A DNA stretch of 7,144 nt from Gp6-AA40 sp964505975 (GTDB lineage Bacteria; Acidobacteriota; Vicinamibacteria; Vicinamibacterales; UBA2999). Within the stretch, counting starts at the first letter, position 1. Each line of letters opens with the position of its first letter. A program made the translations under genes and the position numbers. Positions 3,895 to 7,144 of this stretch are shown one piece after another. Below the pieces are notes generated by a model. It saw only the letters and a list, made by a program, of their open reading frames with translations, was not told the origin of the DNA and did no database searches. The stretch is from contig CAZDLW010000277.1 in assembly GCA_964505975.1 (NCBI GenBank), forward strand, positions 1 through 7,144. Direction: 5' to 3'.

Positions 3895-6750
3895 ATGCGC
3901 AGCCTGATGTCATTCAGGATGGTGCTCATTGTGGCCGCGTGCGTGGTCGCCCCGAGTGTGGCCTCGGCTCAGAGCGGTATAGCCGGGGTGGTGCGGGACG
4001 CCACGGGGGGGGTGCTGCCGGGTGTGACCGTCGAAGTGCGAAGCCCCGCAATCATCGAAGGTGTGCGGTCGGCCGTGACGGACGCGTCGGGCCAGTATCG
4101 CGTCGTCGATCTGCGCCCCGGCACCTACACGGTCACCTTCACGCTCACCGGATTCAACGGCGTCCGGCGCGAAGGCATCGTGCTCGAGGGCAACTTCACG
4201 GCGAGCGTGAACGCCGAGCTGCGGGTGGGGTCGATCGAGGAGACGATCACCGTGACTGGCGAGTCGCCGGTCGTCGATGTCCAGAACACGCTGCGCCGCG
4301 AGGTCGTGAACCGCGAGCTGCTCGACGCGCTCCCCACCGGCCGCGACTTCCAGACCATTGGAAACGTCCTGCCGTCGGTCAACATGGGACGCTTCGACGT
4401 GGCCGGCAGCTCGACCGCACAGTCGGGCACGCTCGTCGCCTTCGGCAGTCGCGGCGGGGACTTCCAGCTTCAGATCGACGGGATGGCGGCAAGCATCACC
4501 TTCGGCGAAGGCTGGTTCAACGGGATGTACCACAACGAGAGCGTCTTCCAGGAGATGTCGTACACGGTATCGGGCGGCAGCGCCGAAACGCAGACCGGCG
4601 GCGTCACCGTGAACATGATTCCGCGTGTCGGCGGCAACACCTTCAGCTTCGACGGGTTGGGAACCTACACCAACTCCAGCCTGCAGGGCCAGAACGTGGA
4701 CGACGCGCTCCTGGCACGGCGATACCAGCCCACGGCGGGCGGACTGGACAAGATGTGGGATGCCAACTTCAGCGCAGGGGGGCCCATCCTGCGCGACCGC
4801 CTGTGGTTCTTCGCGTCCGGGCGGCACTGGGGCATTTCCGAGAACGTGGGCAACGTCTTCTGGAAGGATGGCACGCAGGCCAGCGACGACACGCGCCTGA
4901 AAGCGGGCAACGTGCGGCTCACGACGAACCTGGGCAACACGCGCATCACCGGCAGCTATGACAACGGACCGCGGTGGCGCCGGCATTTCGGCATCGAGAA
5001 TCGCGGCGGCGCGCCCGAGTCGTTCGCGCAGTACCCGAACGAGTCGTACGTGAACCAGATCAAGGCCACCACGACATTGAGCAGCCGGATGCTGCTCGAG
5101 ACGGGCTTCACCCGGGTCTGGTGGTGGTCGCTGCTGCAGGCGCAGCCCGGGACCCTGCTGGCCACGTGTACCGTGGCGTTCGATGCCTGCGCTCCGGGAA
5201 CGGACTACGGCGACATCCGGAAGCAGGACCTTGCCCTCGGTTGGAACTGGAATGCGCCGACGAACCCCGAGAGCGAGTTCGAAGCGCCGCGGAACACCAC
5301 GCTGGCGAGCCTGTCGTACGTCACGGGCGCGCACAATCTGAAGATAGGGTACACGCACGCATGGGGCTACCGCCTCATCACCACTCCGCAGAACAACGGG
5401 GGGCTCGTGCAGCGCTACCGCAATGGCGTACCCGATTCAGTGCAGCTCGTCGTGCAGCCCAGCGTTCAGCACACACGCATCGACGCCGAGATTGCGGCCT
5501 ACATCCAGGACTCGTGGACGAGGGGCCGCCTGACCCTGAACCCCGGATTGCGGCTGGATTACGTCAACGGGTCGATCGCGGACCAGACTGCGCCGGCCGG
5601 CCGCTTTCTGCCGGAGCGCCGCTTCACGCAGGCCGACTACGTCACCATTCCGACGTTCACCGACCTCAGCCCCCGCTTCGGGGTCGCGTACGACCTCACC
5701 GGCAACGGCCGGACGGCGTTGAAAGGGAGCATCGGCAAGTACGTGCAGTCGTTCTCGTCGAATCTGGGGGACGACTACAATCCGATGGGCGGGCTGGGCG
5801 ACACACGAACATGGAGGGATCTCAACGGCGACGACATCGCCCAGGAGAACGAGCTCGGTCCCTCAACCAACCTGAACTTCGGCAGACCGCTCAACGTGAC
5901 TCGACCGGACGCGGATCTGAAGCGCCCGTACCAGATGCTGTACAACGCCAGCGTGCAGCACGAGCTGATGCGAGGACTGTCAACGTCGCTGAGCTACTAC
6001 TATCGCCGGTACTACCGGGAGTTCTGGATCAACAACGTCGCAACCACGCACGGCGACTACTCGCCGATCGCGATCGCGGATCCCCGCGGCAACGGTGAGA
6101 CCATCACCGTCTACAGCATCAGCCAGGAGAAGCTCGGGGTCATCGACAATGTCCGGATGAACTCCGGCGAGAACGGACGCGATTATCACGGCGTGGACCT
6201 GTCGTTCACCGGGCGGCTCCCGAACGGCACGCAACTGCAAGGTGGCGTCAATACCGGCAAGGTACACGAATATCAGTGCGAGGTGAACGATCCGAACAGC
6301 CTGCGCTACTGCGATCGGTCGTATCCGACGCAGACCCAGTTCAAGTTGAGCGGCACGTATCCGCTGCCCTACGGCTTCCGGGTGAGCGGGCTGTTCCAGA
6401 GCGTGCCGGGCGTCCAGAGCGCGCGCGATGCCGGCAACGTCGGGCGGGACGTCAACGTGACGTACTCGGTCGGGGCGGCCCAGGCACCGGGTCTGAGGCA
6501 GACTACTGTGGCGCTGCGGTTGGGCGCGCCTGGCGAGTACATGCTGGACCGCGTGAACCAAGTGGACTTCGCCGTGTCGCGCGACTTCCGCGTGGGCCAG
6601 GTACGGCTGCGTCCGCAGATGGATGTGTTCAACGCCTTCAACAACAACGCCGTCACGCAGATCAACAGCACGTACGGCGCGAACCTGCTGGTGCCTCAGA
6701 TCGTGCTCAACCCGCGGCTCGTGCGCTTCAACGTGCGCGTGTCGTTCTAA
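3895..6750 (+). CDS. TonB-dependent receptor, Oar-like, with carboxypeptidase-regulatory-like N-terminal domain (951 aa)
   Basis: The predicted product is an outer-membrane beta-barrel that takes up a ligand with energy from TonB-ExbBD. The signal peptide is residues 1-25 (hydrophobic 9-23, cut after ASA). Residues 27 to about 108 form a carboxypeptidase-regulatory-like beta-sandwich (GVVRDATGGVLPGVTVEV at 31-48, then DASGQYRVVDLRPGTYTVTF, 63-82). A plug domain follows at about 115-245, opening with a TonB-box-like EETITVTG (115-122) and including ALPTGRDFQ (145-153). The rest is barrel, ending in RFNVRVSF with C-terminal Phe, the usual assembly signal. Two spaced Cys pairs (425/432 and 795/806) probably staple surface loops, and a WWW triplet (409-411) is notable. 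The length is typical of Oar-like acidobacterial receptors. The ligand cannot be told from sequence. A G8 tract (4005-4012) encodes residues 37-40. The gene is divergent from the propeller operon, has its own ribosome site, and ends before a GC hairpin, so it is probably monocistronic. Confidence 0.95.
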   Translation: MRSLMSFRMVLIVAACVVAPSVASAQSGIAGVVRDATGGVLPGVTVEVRSPAIIEGVRSAVTDASGQYRVVDLRPGTYTVTFTLTGFNGVRREGIVLEGNFTASVNAELRVGSIEETITVTGESPVVDVQNTLRREVVNRELLDALPTGRDFQTIGNVLPSVNMGRFDVAGSSTAQSGTLVAFGSRGGDFQLQIDGMAASITFGEGWFNGMYHNESVFQEMSYTVSGGSAETQTGGVTVNMIPRVGGNTFSFDGLGTYTNSSLQGQNVDDALLARRYQPTAGGLDKMWDANFSAGGPILRDRLWFFASGRHWGISENVGNVFWKDGTQASDDTRLKAGNVRLTTNLGNTRITGSYDNGPRWRRHFGIENRGGAPESFAQYPNESYVNQIKATTTLSSRMLLETGFTRVWWWSLLQAQPGTLLATCTVAFDACAPGTDYGDIRKQDLALGWNWNAPTNPESEFEAPRNTTLASLSYVTGAHNLKIGYTHAWGYRLITTPQNNGGLVQRYRNGVPDSVQLVVQPSVQHTRIDAEIAAYIQDSWTRGRLTLNPGLRLDYVNGSIADQTAPAGRFLPERRFTQADYVTIPTFTDLSPRFGVAYDLTGNGRTALKGSIGKYVQSFSSNLGDDYNPMGGLGDTRTWRDLNGDDIAQENELGPSTNLNFGRPLNVTRPDADLKRPYQMLYNASVQHELMRGLSTSLSYYYRRYYREFWINNVATTHGDYSPIAIADPRGNGETITVYSISQEKLGVIDNVRMNSGENGRDYHGVDLSFTGRLPNGTQLQGGVNTGKVHEYQCEVNDPNSLRYCDRSYPTQTQFKLSGTYPLPYGFRVSGLFQSVPGVQSARDAGNVGRDVNVTYSVGAAQAPGLRQTTVALRLGAPGEYMLDRVNQVDFAVSRDFRVGQVRLRPQMDVFNAFNNNAVTQINSTYGANLLVPQIVLNPRLVRFNVRVSF

Positions 6751-6756
6751 CACCCA

Positions 6757-6780
6757 CAGGGCGGGCCCGCGCCCGCCCTG
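6757..6780 (+). terminator. GC hairpin after the receptor gene
   Basis: A perfect 10-bp stem (6757-6766 with 6771-6780) closes a CCGC tetraloop, starting 6 nt after the TAA stop. The following bases are not a T-tract, so this is a hairpin-only terminator or a 3'-end stabiliser. Position and stem strength support a role in ending the receptor transcript. Confidence 0.65.
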
Positions 6781-7054
6781 AGCCCGCTTCGTCTCGCTCG
6801 TGCCCTGACGGCTCGGTGAGGCGTCAACCGCAGTGTCAGGATCCCGCGGTTGCGCCGGATTCTCCTCGCAGGGTCGGCGCGCGTCACCCACCCCCGATCG
6901 CCTTCTTCGCGACGCTTGGATCTGTTTGGATCTGGTGAGGTTGTTCTTGGACTTGCGCGCGAGAGATGGCTACTGCGCTCGTGTCTCCGGCGCTCGGATT
7001 CCGCCCCCGTGCGGAGATCGTATGATGAGGGCTTCGATGAGAGGAGCGGGGCAC
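6781..7054. other. Intergenic gap with minor repeats
   Basis: No gene is seen. CCTGAC (6804-6809) and GTCAGG (6835-6840), and CAACCGC (6825-6831) and GCGGTTG (6846-6852), form weak, mutually overlapping dyads. TTGGATCTGT (6916-6925) is followed directly by TTGGATCTGG (6926-6935), a 10-bp tandem repeat. The 3' end of the gap holds the presumed promoter and ribosome site of the next gene. Confidence 0.6.
7021..7026 (+). promoter_or_regulatory. Candidate -10 element of the last gene
   Basis: TATGAT matches the sigma-70 type -10 consensus in five of six bases and would give a leader of about 20-25 nt before ATG 7055. No good -35 is seen 16-18 bp upstream, so support is limited. The same bases include in-frame ATGs at 7022 and 7025, which could instead be alternative starts. 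Confidence 0.35.
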
Positions 7055-7144
7055 ATGAGTCTGGAGGTCAGGGAGGCTGCGGCGGCACTTGTCGGGTTCG
7101 TCGCCACCGGAACCGTCCCTGCCGATGCGCGCAGGCGGGCGGCG
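7055..7144 (+). CDS. N-terminal fragment of a gene, possibly MmgE/PrpD family (runs off the window)
   Basis: Only 30 codons are present, open to the window end. ATG 7055 is preceded by GAGGAG (7041-7046) at 8-nt spacing. In-frame ATGs at 7022, 7025 and 7037 are alternatives; 7022 has GGAG (7013-7016) 5 nt upstream. The visible protein is Ala- and Arg-rich with no signal peptide, so it is probably cytoplasmic. The stretch ALVGFVATGTVPADARRRAA (11-30) fits the N-terminal pattern of MmgE/PrpD proteins (2-methylcitrate dehydratase and relatives), where 'L..FV.......P.(D/E)...RA' precedes a conserved 'LDTLG'. That second motif lies beyond the window, so the family call is a suggestion. It is on the same strand as the receptor but separated by a hairpin and about 300 bp, so it is probably a separate transcript. 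Confidence 0.6.
   Translation, partial: MSLEVREAAAALVGFVATGTVPADARRRAA

Noticed and set aside
3910..5358. A 482-residue open frame on the minus strand, opposite the receptor gene
   Set aside because: It is the mirror of a convincing receptor with signal peptide, plug and barrel. The translation is Arg/His/Val-rich with no domain, and it starts without a ribosome site. Long antisense frames are expected at this GC content.

Overview
The window is GC-rich (third codon positions are mostly G or C) and carries a large secreted TonB-dependent receptor with an N-terminal carboxypeptidase-regulatory-like domain, plus a secreted 'DWPEWRG'-type beta-propeller. This combination is typical of Acidobacteriota, and the style fits class Vicinamibacteria. 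That placement is an inference from protein architecture and base composition only; there is no rRNA or other marker gene here.

Layout, left to right. Positions 1-206 hold two tandem, diverged copies of a ~103-bp non-coding unit with internal dyads. Positions 227-277 hold two strong hairpins that probably end the leftward operon. That operon (- strand) consists of a secreted PQQ-type beta-propeller protein (1999-3315) followed by a secreted calcineurin-like metallophosphoesterase (318-1922), with 76 bp between them. A 579-bp divergent intergenic region (3316-3894) follows. It contains GC-rich leader hairpins of the leftward operon, a striking nested inverted repeat (3423-3617, with 27-bp perfect outer arms) and an A-rich 11-bp tandem repeat upstream of the rightward gene. 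The rightward gene (3895-6750) encodes an Oar-like TonB-dependent receptor of 951 aa with a clear ribosome binding site, and ends in a GC-rich hairpin. After a ~300-bp gap a new gene begins at 7055 and runs off the window; its first 30 residues resemble the N-terminus of MmgE/PrpD-family proteins.

The beta-propeller and phosphoesterase are both exported and probably co-transcribed, so they may act together in the periplasm, but the sequence does not show on what. The receptor would import an unidentified ligand across the outer membrane. The protein-coding genes are of known families. The parts least explained are non-coding: the ~195-bp foldback element between the divergent genes and the tandem structured repeats at the left edge.
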